Part shown: piece by piece, positions 23,754 through 31,421 of the stretch
How positions within the stretch are numbered: the stretch's first letter is position 1
How the letters are laid out: the number at the start of each line of letters is the position of its first letter
NCBI GenBank assembly: GCA_027485535.1
Contig: JAIXQV010000254.1
Location: forward strand, 1-40,205
Origin: Oxalobacteraceae bacterium
GTDB lineage: Bacteria > Pseudomonadota > Gammaproteobacteria > Burkholderiales > Burkholderiaceae_D
Direction: 5' to 3'
DNA length: 40,205 bases
Program-made: the position numbers and the translations under genes
Notes under the pieces: model-generated
What the model saw: the letters and a program-made list of their open reading frames with translations, nothing else
Database searches by the model: none
Told to the model about the DNA's origin: nothing

Positions 23754-24834
23754 TGGCTTTCCTCCTGATCTGCTCGAGCGTTGAGACGTAACGCTTCTGC
23801 CCCTCCTGGGCGCGCGCCTGGCGATAGTACTTCTCGGTTGTGCGGAGTGTCGTGTGGCCCAGCAACGGGGCCGCGGCGTGGATGTATTCGGGCGCATGGC
23901 TAGCAATGGTCGACGCTGCGATGTCCCGAAACCGGTGTGGGCTGATGTTTTCAGCAAATGCGGATGTGGTCTGGCGCGAAATGCGATCATAGATCGCGAT
24001 CTCGGTCATGGGTGATCCATGGCTTGAAATCCAAAGCCGCTCGCCTGGGTCTACCTTCCAACGCCCTACGCGCGTCATGAGAACAGGCCGGTGCTCTGCT
24101 AGATAGGTTTCCAACCAAGGGACGAGGTTTGGGTGCAAGGCTGCCTCGAAGTGCACGTGCGTTTTTGTCTGTGCCGGTGTGAGTGTCACGAACCACTGAT
24201 TTTGCCGGGAGACTAGGCTTTCACCCAAGGTCAGGGCCGTGAAGTTTTTGCGGCGCAGCGGCAGATGCACCAGCAGCAGAAGAATAAAACCGTCACGGTA
24301 CTGAACGGCGCGTTCTGTTCCCGACATTGCATCTGCCGCTTCCATCAGATCGAACGCCAGTGTTGCCACCTCATCGGCCATTACCCTGTTGGTCTTCGGA
24401 CGCGCCGGACGATGGCGAGCGCGGATATGCGAGGAGATGCGATTTATAAACCCAAATGCCTCGTCGGGTGCCAAGATCCGGGCCGCATCGATCAGTTCCT
24501 GTAATCGGCATAGGACAGTGCTGGTGCTGTTACCGATTTCTTCAAGGCGCCGAACATAGCCGCGAACCTGCTTCAGGGTGATCCGGGCCGCCACGGGCTC
24601 GGTCAGGCTGGCTGGGTCATTGAAGCGCAGGTGCGTGATGAAGCGTCCCCAGCCTTTGGCCGTCTTGCGCCGGCTGATTGGCGCGAGATGAGTGAGCTCG
24701 CCGCCGCTATCTTCCAGAATGCTGGTAGGGGCACAGGCTGCCTCCCATAACAGTCGGTCCTGTTCTGGCCAGAGGACAACTGGCAGGCATTGTCGCTCGG
24801 GGCATTTGCCATGACCATAGCGACCGCCGCTCAT
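23746..24834 (-). CDS. Tyrosine recombinase, second of trio (362 aa)
   Basis: The catalytic set is visible: first Arg in HLPLRRKNFTAL (about 192), HRFRDIAAS (H-x-x-R), LLGHTTLRTT and the nucleophile in EKYYRQA. An N-terminal SAM-like core-binding domain (about 40-140) precedes it. Length is close to Tn554 TnpA (361). ATG 24834 overlaps the upstream stop (ATGA). It breaks and rejoins DNA with the partner recombinase; the target is unknown. Confidence 0.88.
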   Translation of the reverse strand: MSGGRYGHGKCPERQCLPVVLWPEQDRLLWEAACAPTSILEDSGGELTHLAPISRRKTAKGWGRFITHLRFNDPASLTEPVAARITLKQVRGYVRRLEEIGNSTSTVLCRLQELIDAARILAPDEAFGFINRISSHIRARHRPARPKTNRVMADEVATLAFDLMEAADAMSGTERAVQYRDGFILLLLVHLPLRRKNFTALTLGESLVSRQNQWFVTLTPAQTKTHVHFEAALHPNLVPWLETYLAEHRPVLMTRVGRWKVDPGERLWISSHGSPMTEIAIYDRISRQTTSAFAENISPHRFRDIAASTIASHAPEYIHAAAPLLGHTTLRTTEKYYRQARAQEGQKRYVSTLEQIRRKANG

Positions 24835-26522
24835 GCCAGCCTCCGTGAAGCTTTGCCGGCGGGGACATTTGAAGCGCGCAGGCCCGCTAGGACCTGCGCG
24901 TAGAGGAGCCCTGCCTTGCGGGTCTCCGCACCCGAGTAAGCGCTGGTGGTCGTGTTTATCGATTTGTGGCTCAGCAGTTGCCGCACGACCTCATAACTGC
25001 CTGGATTGAGATCGAGAAAAATTTTGCCTGCGGTGTGCCGGAATAGGTGGATGTTGAACTCGAGGCCAAGGAACTCCCGAACCGTCTGCTTAATCTGCAA
25101 CGCGAGGGTGTGAGGCGATTTGGGTTGGCCGCCTTGCCCCGGAAACAAGGCTGTACTCTCGCCCTGCAGCAGATAGGGCCGGTACTCCCGAATGTACCAT
25201 TTGACGACCTCGAGAGCGAATGACGGGATCTGGAAGTCGATCGACGATCGGTTCTTGGTCTCGTGCTCAGGGATTACCAAGTAGACCCCGTTGCGATTGG
25301 AAACCAGATGCCGATTAAGATCAATTGCGGCCAGGTTGGTCCGCCGCAACGGGACCACCAGCAGTATCGCGATTGCCGCGGCCATCTGGGCATGACGCGC
25401 CTTAAGACGGGGTGGGCGCTTGTCCCGATCGACCTTTTTGCGGATCGTATCAGGAAGGCAGACCAGTTCGACGACTGTGGTCTCGTCATCGAATGGACGT
25501 AGCCGCTGCCTGTTCTTCGCTGTCATCCCGGAACTCTGTACCGCGACACGCGCAGAGAGCCGTCGCAGCTTGGCATGATGCTCGGCATCAACCTTGACCC
25601 AATGAAGCGCAACCTTGGTCAGGAAGGTCCCCATCTGTGCGACCCCACCTGAAGTAGGGCCGCCATTGCGCTGCATCATGAAGTGGAGGATCCGCTTTGT
25701 GTTCTGGATCTCGACCAGCGTCGCTATCGACTTGATCTCGCTTACCGGAACTGCCCCATGGACAAGGCACGATGCTGCCGCTCGTAATTGTCTGCGCCGA
25801 GATTGCGCCGTCGTGGGTCGGACCGGACGGAGCGGGCCAAGATCGATGTCTTCATCATCGTCATCAAACAGGATACCCTGCGTCAGTCTCCCGATGTAGG
25901 CCTCTACATCGGCGCCGAAGGAGGCCGGGAAGAACTCGATCGGGTAAGTGTAGCGATCGCGCTTATCCTCGCGCGGAATGGCTACCTGTGGCCAATCCGG
26001 AGAAGCGACCGCAGCCCGGTTCCATGCCCAGATGAAGTTATCCGCAGCGCTTTCAGCGTTTCGGCGCATCCGATCGTTCACAATGGCGTCGCAGTAGCCA
26101 AGCAAATCGGCCTCTGTGACCGTCGATGGGGTAACCCCTTTGCCGCTCAGATACCGAACGCCGGCGGACACCTTGCGAGCCAATTGATCCGGCAATGCAC
26201 CGAGCAGCCTTTCCCATTCCGGAAGCAAGGGGGTAGTGTTTCGGCTTGGTACGAGCTCGCGGACCAGTTCGATCGCCTTGCTCAACCCAGAGCAGACGTT
26301 TGCCCACCGGCGCTGGGTCATTCCTGCCGCCAACGGAGAGACTGATTCGCGGAGAATTCGGACCTGCCTCGGGACGGCCACGACGGCAGAAGGGTTCTTC
26401 TGGACGGCCCTGCAGAACGTGTTGACCGCGCTCTTGAGATCGCGCTTTTGTGTCGAATTTTCAAGCGTTTCGATCTTTTTCGAAACATCTTGAAGGGTAG
26501 GAATCGCAGTGTGAGAAGGCAT
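24831..26522 (-). CDS. Tyrosine recombinase, first of trio (563 aa)
   Basis: ATG 26522 is chosen because GAGG lies 9 bp upstream; the frame extends to 26600 without a ribosome site. Active-site residues: Arg in VPLRRTNLAAI, HLFRHTAGKI (H-x-x-R), LLSHKSINTTTSAYSG (His and Tyr). The large N-terminal part (about 340 residues) includes a core-binding domain. Length and pairing with a 362-aa partner resemble the TnpB-size recombinase of Tn554-like elements, but the gene order (large first) differs. Confidence 0.88.
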   Translation of the reverse strand: MPSHTAIPTLQDVSKKIETLENSTQKRDLKSAVNTFCRAVQKNPSAVVAVPRQVRILRESVSPLAAGMTQRRWANVCSGLSKAIELVRELVPSRNTTPLLPEWERLLGALPDQLARKVSAGVRYLSGKGVTPSTVTEADLLGYCDAIVNDRMRRNAESAADNFIWAWNRAAVASPDWPQVAIPREDKRDRYTYPIEFFPASFGADVEAYIGRLTQGILFDDDDEDIDLGPLRPVRPTTAQSRRRQLRAAASCLVHGAVPVSEIKSIATLVEIQNTKRILHFMMQRNGGPTSGGVAQMGTFLTKVALHWVKVDAEHHAKLRRLSARVAVQSSGMTAKNRQRLRPFDDETTVVELVCLPDTIRKKVDRDKRPPRLKARHAQMAAAIAILLVVPLRRTNLAAIDLNRHLVSNRNGVYLVIPEHETKNRSSIDFQIPSFALEVVKWYIREYRPYLLQGESTALFPGQGGQPKSPHTLALQIKQTVREFLGLEFNIHLFRHTAGKIFLDLNPGSYEVVRQLLSHKSINTTTSAYSGAETRKAGLLYAQVLAGLRASNVPAGKASRRLA

Positions 26523-26618
26523 AGTGACTGGCCTCAAAATGTCGTGATGACAGTAGCGGACAAGAGCAGATATTCGTGATTGCATAGCATACAAATTCAA
26601 CCCAGTTCTGACTGAGAC

Positions 26619-26987
26619 CTATTCACGACACGCTCTGTCTTCCTCGGAAACATGCGGCAGAGACGTCAGCATTGTAATGAGTTGGGAACGTGCAATACGG
26701 ACGGCTCTGCCGACCCGCTTTGCGGGCATGCGACCTGCTTTGATCATGCGGGAAACGGTGCGCTTCGAAAGGCGCAGATACCGGGCGACCTCGGCCAGGG
26801 TCAGCCACTCATCGGTCGCGAGAGGCGTTGGTCTGCCAGAGGCAGCTGCATCGACCTGCTTCGGTGCGACGAGGACCCATGCCGGCAAATCAGATGCGTC
26901 CGACCTCTCGATGGAACAAGACGTGTCGTTCTGATGTGGTTGGCGCCGAGGTGGTGCTTGAGGCATGGCGCATACGAACATGGCCAT
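26619..26987 (-). CDS. Excisionase-like helix-turn-helix protein
   Basis: The C-terminal half DEWLTLAEVARYLRLSKRTV followed by SRMIKAGRMPAKRVGRAVRI is a winged HTH of the excisionase/MerR-like (HTH_17) family, which bends DNA at att sites or regulates integrase genes. The start is uncertain: ATG 26987, 26981 and 26966 are close together, and the frame is open to 27245. It lies about 97 bp upstream of the recombinase trio on the same strand, in a position fitting a directionality factor. Confidence 0.75.
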   Translation of the reverse strand: MAMFVCAMPQAPPRRQPHQNDTSCSIERSDASDLPAWVLVAPKQVDAAASGRPTPLATDEWLTLAEVARYLRLSKRTVSRMIKAGRMPAKRVGRAVRIARSQLITMLTSLPHVSEEDRACRE

Positions 26988-27070
26988 TCTCAGCGGGCAA
27001 ACGCAGAACCATCGGTATTTTGGGATAGGTTTTGCGTGGCGGGCGGTTACGAGAAGGGGCTGAACAGCAC

Positions 27071-27099
27071 CGGTGGTTCGAAGCTTCCTCCCTCCGCCA
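27071..27099 (+). other. tRNA-Ser-like 3'-end remnant (possible old att site)
   Basis: GGTGG-TTCGAAG-CTTCC resembles a T arm with partial pairing, followed by TCCCTCC, G and CCA, the layout of a tRNA 3' end with an acceptor strand like that of tRNA-Ser. No 5' half is present. It may mark the far end of the second recombinase element. Similarity could be chance. Confidence 0.3.
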
Positions 27100-27240
27100 T
27101 TTGCCGAACGCGACCGGCATCGAAACTTGTCTCGAAGACATATGAACCGACCTCTGATCTTCTTCCATGATCGGTTAGAGTCCGGCCCGTGAGTGAGGGT
27201 GCGTCGGTTTCGTAACCGGGCGTAATGTAAGTTTCCGGCC

Positions 27241-27273
27241 TTCATCTGCCGGGGTTAACCCCCGGCAGATGAA
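27241..27273. repeat. 33-bp inverted repeat with perfect 14-bp arms
   Basis: TTCATCTGCCGGGG (27241-27254), spacer TTAAC, CCCCGGCAGATGAA (27260-27273). It overlaps the last codons of the IS3 remnant. No T-run follows on either strand, so it is not an obvious intrinsic terminator. Confidence 0.65.
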
Positions 27274-27539
27274 ACAAATTCGACTGGTGTCAACCAGCCC
27301 AAGGATGTGTAACAATGGCATCAGTTATAATCCCGCCGCCACGCGTCGATCGTGCTCCTGGCGTCGGCCAGAGACAAGAACTAGTGGGTGTTCAGACATT
27401 CGTCGCGGAATCGCCTATTGAACGATTCCACAAATGCATTGTCAGTCGGCTTGCCCGGCCGCGAGAAGTCCAGCGTTACGCCGTTTTCATACGCCCAGCG
27501 ATCCAAGGCCTTCGAGATAAACTCCGAGCCATAGCACAT
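27255..27539 (-). pseudogene. IS3-family transposase (OrfB) C-terminal remnant
   Basis: Read on the minus strand it gives YGSEFISKALDRWAYENGVT followed by LDFSRPGKPTDNAFVESFNR and RFRDECLNTH, the C-terminal DDE integrase core of IS3 orfB products (the final catalytic Glu lies in DNAFVESFN). A TAG at 27383-27381 replaces the usual Trp after NTH, and a TGA at 27323-27321 follows WRRDYN. LGWLTPVEF still follows, then a TAA. The N-terminal two thirds are missing. A dead IS fragment between mobile DNA and chromosome. Confidence 0.9.
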
Positions 27540-27579
27540 TGTTAAGCGGACAAGTTGGCAGTGTGAAGTGAGGCAGTGG

Positions 27580-29604
27580 TCAGAAATCGACTGTGAAATA
27601 GATTTGGGTCACGCGGCCAGGCAGCACATTATAGGCATTTGCGCCGCGTAGATCGAAGCCTTGGGTGTCGAAGAGGTTGGAGGTCTGTATGCGGAGTACT
27701 GCGTTGTTGCCGGCAATTCTGAAGCGATAGCGACCGCCCAGATCGATCAGCGTGCGCGTTGGCACCGAAACCAGATTGTTGACCGTGGCGACTTCGGGCG
27801 ATCGGTAGGATAACTGAAGATCGAACGAGAGGCCGGGCGCGAAGCCGGGACGCCAATCGGCCGCGAATTCGATGCGTTCGGAAATCGCACCAACCGGGAG
27901 CCGCCCCACCATGCCGCGGGATACGGCATCGCCGGTGACCCTGGGGCGCAGCAGCACGGCGCCCAGCACGGCCGAAAGTTCCGGCGTGAGCGCTCCCGCG
28001 AAGCTGGCTTCGACACCGCGGTTAATCACGCTGCCGAGCACGTCAAAGCGGCCGTTGGCATCAAGGTTGAAATAAGGCTTTGTGACGTCGAACACGCCCG
28101 CAACCATGCGCATGCCACCGCCCAGATCGATGCGGACACCGGCATCATGTTGACGGGTCTGAATGGCTGGCAGCGCTTCGTTTCGGTTGGCAGCGAAATT
28201 GGGGGCAACGCCTGATTCCTCCAATCCAGTCACGGCGCCGCCATACAGGCTGATCCGGGGCGTGATCCGCACCGCCACCGTCACATTGTAGAGCCACGGC
28301 GCGGCATCAACCGCCGCACGCGCGCCGGGAAAACCGATGCGCTTGGAATAATCGGATTTCTGCACGCCCACTGATAGTTCGCCAATACCATTCCACTGGC
28401 CTTCATAAGCAATGCCGCCAGTCCACTGCCGAACATTGTCGCGTTGCTGGGGGCCGAAACTGAGGGTGGGTCGAGACACGTCGGGCGCCACACCGAGAAT
28501 GTTGACGTCGCCAAGATCCAGGCTCTGCGAGCCGTCGAAGCGGCGAAAGGACTGACGGCCACGGGCGGTGAGATGGAAAGCGTGGCGGCGGGGGCCGTCG
28601 TCGATGCGGCGCGTGAGACGCAATTCGCCGCTGGTGCTGGCATTGTAGAGCGGCGGATCGCCGGTCAGGCGCTGGCTGCCGCTGCCATCGGGACTGACGA
28701 TGCGCACGACATTGGCGAACTGGTTGCGGAGAGCGCGGTGGGAGCGAAACAGGCCGCCGCGCAGTTGCCAGCCTTCGGCAAGGGTCCAGTCGGTTATGGC
28801 GCCGGCCGTGATTTCCGTGTCGCTGCCGCGAGACCACCAGGGGCCAAAGAACTGGCGGCGCGGCAGCCTTGGTGGCAGGAAATTGCCCTGCGGCACAGTG
28901 ATCGGGCCTCGATCATCGATGAATGTATCCTTCATCGTGACGAAAGGCAGCACTACCAGCCTGGTCGATGGCTGCCATTGGCCGATCAGGGCCAGTTCAT
29001 AGCTGTGATCGCGCGTCTTGTTGAAGCCATTCTCCAGTTCAAGTCCGGCGCCAACGCCAATCGACATGGTTGCAGACATTGGCAGCGTCGCATCGAATTC
29101 CGCGGTGGGTGTGTGCCAGCTGTTGTAACCGATGAGCAGGCTGGCCGCAGCCTCACGGCCCGGGCGACGGATGCCGAGATCGACGATGCCGGTGGGAGCC
29201 GGGAAGGGGCTACCCAGTGCAGACGGGCCCACGCGGATGGTGGTGGCGCGCACCAGCCGGCTGGAAGGGATGACAATCGGATCGAAATAGAGCCCGTCGA
29301 TCCGCACATTGCCAGCGGCGACTGGGGAGAAGCCGCGCACGCGCTCACGGTTGTAGAGGCCCGAGATCTCACGGCCAATGCTGGTGCCAAACGCATCGCC
29401 GGCCTGGCGAACGGCATTCTCGGCCGAACGGCTGCCGGTGGCGGCGACGATGACCGCCGGATCACCGGCAGGCGCCGTGGCCTGTGCGCGCAGTGCGGCC
29501 GGCGTGATCAGCGCGATCGCCAATCCCAGCAGCGATCCTGGCCGGCACGGCGGCGAGGGGCGGTTGGAGGCGCCATCGGTGTGCCGGCGCAGTGTGGCGC
29601 TCAT
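27580..29604 (-). CDS. TonB-dependent outer-membrane receptor (674 aa)
   Basis: A long N-terminal signal region (hydrophobic LLGLAIALITPAALRAQA) precedes a plug-like domain (RIDGLYFDPIVIP ... RATTIRVGPSALGSP ... GIVDLGIRRPG) and a beta-barrel of alternating strands that ends in the aromatic TQIYFTVDF, as expected for Bam-inserted porins. No clear TonB box or CarboxypepD-like extension is visible. ATG 29604 has GGAGGA 8 bp upstream. It is divergent from the esterase at 29703 with a shared operator-like site between them. The substrate is unknown; context suggests a plant- or sugar-acid-derived ligand. Confidence 0.88.
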   Translation of the reverse strand: MSATLRRHTDGASNRPSPPCRPGSLLGLAIALITPAALRAQATAPAGDPAVIVAATGSRSAENAVRQAGDAFGTSIGREISGLYNRERVRGFSPVAAGNVRIDGLYFDPIVIPSSRLVRATTIRVGPSALGSPFPAPTGIVDLGIRRPGREAAASLLIGYNSWHTPTAEFDATLPMSATMSIGVGAGLELENGFNKTRDHSYELALIGQWQPSTRLVVLPFVTMKDTFIDDRGPITVPQGNFLPPRLPRRQFFGPWWSRGSDTEITAGAITDWTLAEGWQLRGGLFRSHRALRNQFANVVRIVSPDGSGSQRLTGDPPLYNASTSGELRLTRRIDDGPRRHAFHLTARGRQSFRRFDGSQSLDLGDVNILGVAPDVSRPTLSFGPQQRDNVRQWTGGIAYEGQWNGIGELSVGVQKSDYSKRIGFPGARAAVDAAPWLYNVTVAVRITPRISLYGGAVTGLEESGVAPNFAANRNEALPAIQTRQHDAGVRIDLGGGMRMVAGVFDVTKPYFNLDANGRFDVLGSVINRGVEASFAGALTPELSAVLGAVLLRPRVTGDAVSRGMVGRLPVGAISERIEFAADWRPGFAPGLSFDLQLSYRSPEVATVNNLVSVPTRTLIDLGGRYRFRIAGNNAVLRIQTSNLFDTQGFDLRGANAYNVLPGRVTQIYFTVDF

Positions 29605-29670
29605 CTGGTCGTCCTCCGGGCGTCAGCCGGCAAAAGCGTCTTGCCAAGCGGCCCAGCAATGCCTAGCTTA

Positions 29671-29682
29671 TTGTATACAGTC
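29671..29682. promoter_or_regulatory. TGTATACA operator-like site between divergent genes
   Basis: TTGTATACAGT (29671-29681) contains the 8-bp palindrome TGTATACA (29672-29679). It matches 10 of 12 positions of the palindrome at 34013-34028 read on the opposite strand (ACTGTATATAGT). Such sites resemble operators of GntR/FadR-type repressors. It sits 21 bp before the esterase ATG. Confidence 0.5.
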
Positions 29683-29702
29683 TACAGTTAGTTGGAGGTG
29701 GC

Positions 29703-31331
29703 ATGCTGGATCGTCGTGAATTGCTGGGGGGAGTGGCACTGGCCGGAACGGCGCTCGCCGCCAGCGGCGCCCGGGCGCAGTCCTTGGGAGCCAGCAAGGC
29801 GCCTGGCATCGATCCGGCGACGCTGATCGATACGGCGCAGGGCCGTGTCCGTGGCTATCGCGATGGCGAGGTCCGCATCTTCAAGGGAATCCCCTATGCC
29901 GCCGATACTGGTGGCAGCAGCCGCTTCCTGCCTCCCGGTCCGGCGCCGAAATGGGCCGGCACCCGCAGTTGCATGAACTGGGGCCCGACCTGCCCGCAGC
30001 AGCCCCGCACCGGCTGGAGCAACGACGAGGAAGCCTGGCTGTTCCATTGGGACGACGGCTACACCGGCGAGGATTGCCTTCGTCTCAATGTCTGGGGCCG
30101 CACCGATGCCCGCAATGCGCCGGTGATGGTGTGGATACACGGCGGCGGCTACACCGCCGGCTCTTCGCAGGAACTGGCCGGCTATGACGGCACGCGCATG
30201 GCGGCCAATCACGGCGTCATCTTCGTGTCGGTCAATCACCGGCTTGGGCCGCTGGGGTACATGGACCTGTCGGAAGTGGGCGGCAGCGCCTATGCCCAGT
30301 CCGGCAATGCCGGCGTGCTCGATCTGGTGGCCGCGTTGCAATGGGTGAAGGCCAATATCGCGGCGTTCGGCGGCGATCCCGGCAATGTCACGATTTTCGG
30401 CCAATCGGGCGGCGGCTCGAAAGTTTCCACGCTGATGGGCATGCCGGCGGCCGCTGGCCTGTTCCACAAGGCGATGATCCATTCCGGCGCTTCGCTGTTG
30501 GGCAACGACAGCAACCGCGCCCGCGCCTTCACCCGCGAGGTGCTGGCCGAACTTGGTATCGGCAAGGAAATCTTCCGCCTGCAGGCCATCCCGACAGCGG
30601 CGCTGATCGACGCCGGGCAGAAGGTGGCACGCCGCCTTTCGGCCGGCCAGCCGACCAATCTCACCATCGGCGGCCCGCGCCGCCGCGCGCCGGGCTGGTC
30701 CCCGGTGGTGGACGGCGTCACCATCCCTGAAGCGCCGTTTGTGGATCGCGCCCCGGTCATTTCCGCGCATGTGCCACTGGTGGTGGGCAGTGTGCGCGAT
30801 GAGTCGGGTGGCGCCCTGCCGGAATTCGATGAAGCCGAGCTGTTGAAGCGTATGGCCAACGTGCCGGCAGCCAGCCGGGGCGAAGCGCTGGCGGCGTTCC
30901 GCGCGGCCTTCCCGGGCCTGTCTCCTGGTCACTTGTCGCGGGTGATGGCGGCGATGGCCGGGCGCAACAACAGCGTGCATTTCGCCAATCTGAAAACGGC
31001 GCAGGGCACGGCGGCCTTCACCTGGTACATGACCTATGCCTGCCCGACGCTGGAAGGCCGTTGGGGCAGCTTCCACTGCATCGACATTCCGTTTGCCACC
31101 GACAATGTGGAGCGTTGGGCCACCGCCACCGGCAACACGCCGGGCGCGCAGGCGCTGGGCCGGGCGATGAGCAGTGCCTGGGCGGCCTTTGCCCGCACCG
31201 GCAACCCATCGATCAAGGGGATGGCCTGGCCGGCGCACGACAACCGCGTGCCAACGATGGTTTATGACAATGCATCGCAAGTGATGATGGATCCGGCCGG
31301 CGTCGCACGCCGTGCCGTGATGGCGACCTGA
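29703..31331 (+). CDS. Secreted type-B carboxylesterase (542 aa)
   Basis: Alpha/beta-hydrolase of the carboxylesterase/lipase type B family, cleaving ester bonds. The signal region DRRELLGGVALAGTALAASG...ARAQS is twin-arginine-like (RR with A-x-A). HGGGY (146-150) forms the oxyanion hole, GQSGGG puts the nucleophile at S235, the acid should lie in RDESGGALPEF, and the histidine in GSFHCIDIPF. CLRLNVWGR is the family signature EDCLxLN (from E123). GGAGG lies 4 bp before ATG 29703. It is divergent from a TonB receptor, so the pair may import and hydrolyse an esterified compound. The substrate is not inferable. Confidence 0.92.
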   Translation: MLDRRELLGGVALAGTALAASGARAQSLGASKAPGIDPATLIDTAQGRVRGYRDGEVRIFKGIPYAADTGGSSRFLPPGPAPKWAGTRSCMNWGPTCPQQPRTGWSNDEEAWLFHWDDGYTGEDCLRLNVWGRTDARNAPVMVWIHGGGYTAGSSQELAGYDGTRMAANHGVIFVSVNHRLGPLGYMDLSEVGGSAYAQSGNAGVLDLVAALQWVKANIAAFGGDPGNVTIFGQSGGGSKVSTLMGMPAAAGLFHKAMIHSGASLLGNDSNRARAFTREVLAELGIGKEIFRLQAIPTAALIDAGQKVARRLSAGQPTNLTIGGPRRRAPGWSPVVDGVTIPEAPFVDRAPVISAHVPLVVGSVRDESGGALPEFDEAELLKRMANVPAASRGEALAAFRAAFPGLSPGHLSRVMAAMAGRNNSVHFANLKTAQGTAAFTWYMTYACPTLEGRWGSFHCIDIPFATDNVERWATATGNTPGAQALGRAMSSAWAAFARTGNPSIKGMAWPAHDNRVPTMVYDNASQVMMDPAGVARRAVMAT

Positions 31332-31378
31332 CGGGCGGTCAGGTCGCTTTCCTGGACGGTGGCCCCAACAGGGCCACA
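31323..31378. terminator. Two hairpins between convergent genes
   Basis: GCGACCTGAC/GTCAGGTCGC (31323-31347, 10 bp, 5-nt loop) overlaps the esterase stop and is followed by TTT. GTGGCCC/GGGCCAC (31360-31378, 7 bp, 5-nt loop) follows. They separate the esterase from the converging TonB receptor gene and could end transcripts in both directions; the T-run is short. Confidence 0.5.
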
Positions 31379-31421
31379 GGCTGGCGCGTCGACTCCTCCC
31401 CTGGGCGGCGCGCCAGTTCGT

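Noticed and set aside
23754..23990. Upstream extension of the third trio gene to 23990
   Set aside because: It overlaps 237 bp of the tyrosine recombinase gene and reads as Arg/Ser/Pro-rich noise; ATG 23753 fits the 8-bp overlap.
28444..29691. 415-codon open frame on the plus strand
   Set aside because: It is the antisense of the TonB receptor gene; Ala/Gly/Arg-rich, no domain, no ribosome site.
29688..31280. 530-codon open frame on the minus strand
   Set aside because: Antisense of the carboxylesterase, whose active-site motifs are complete; the His/Arg/Gln-rich product is typical of GC-rich shadow frames.
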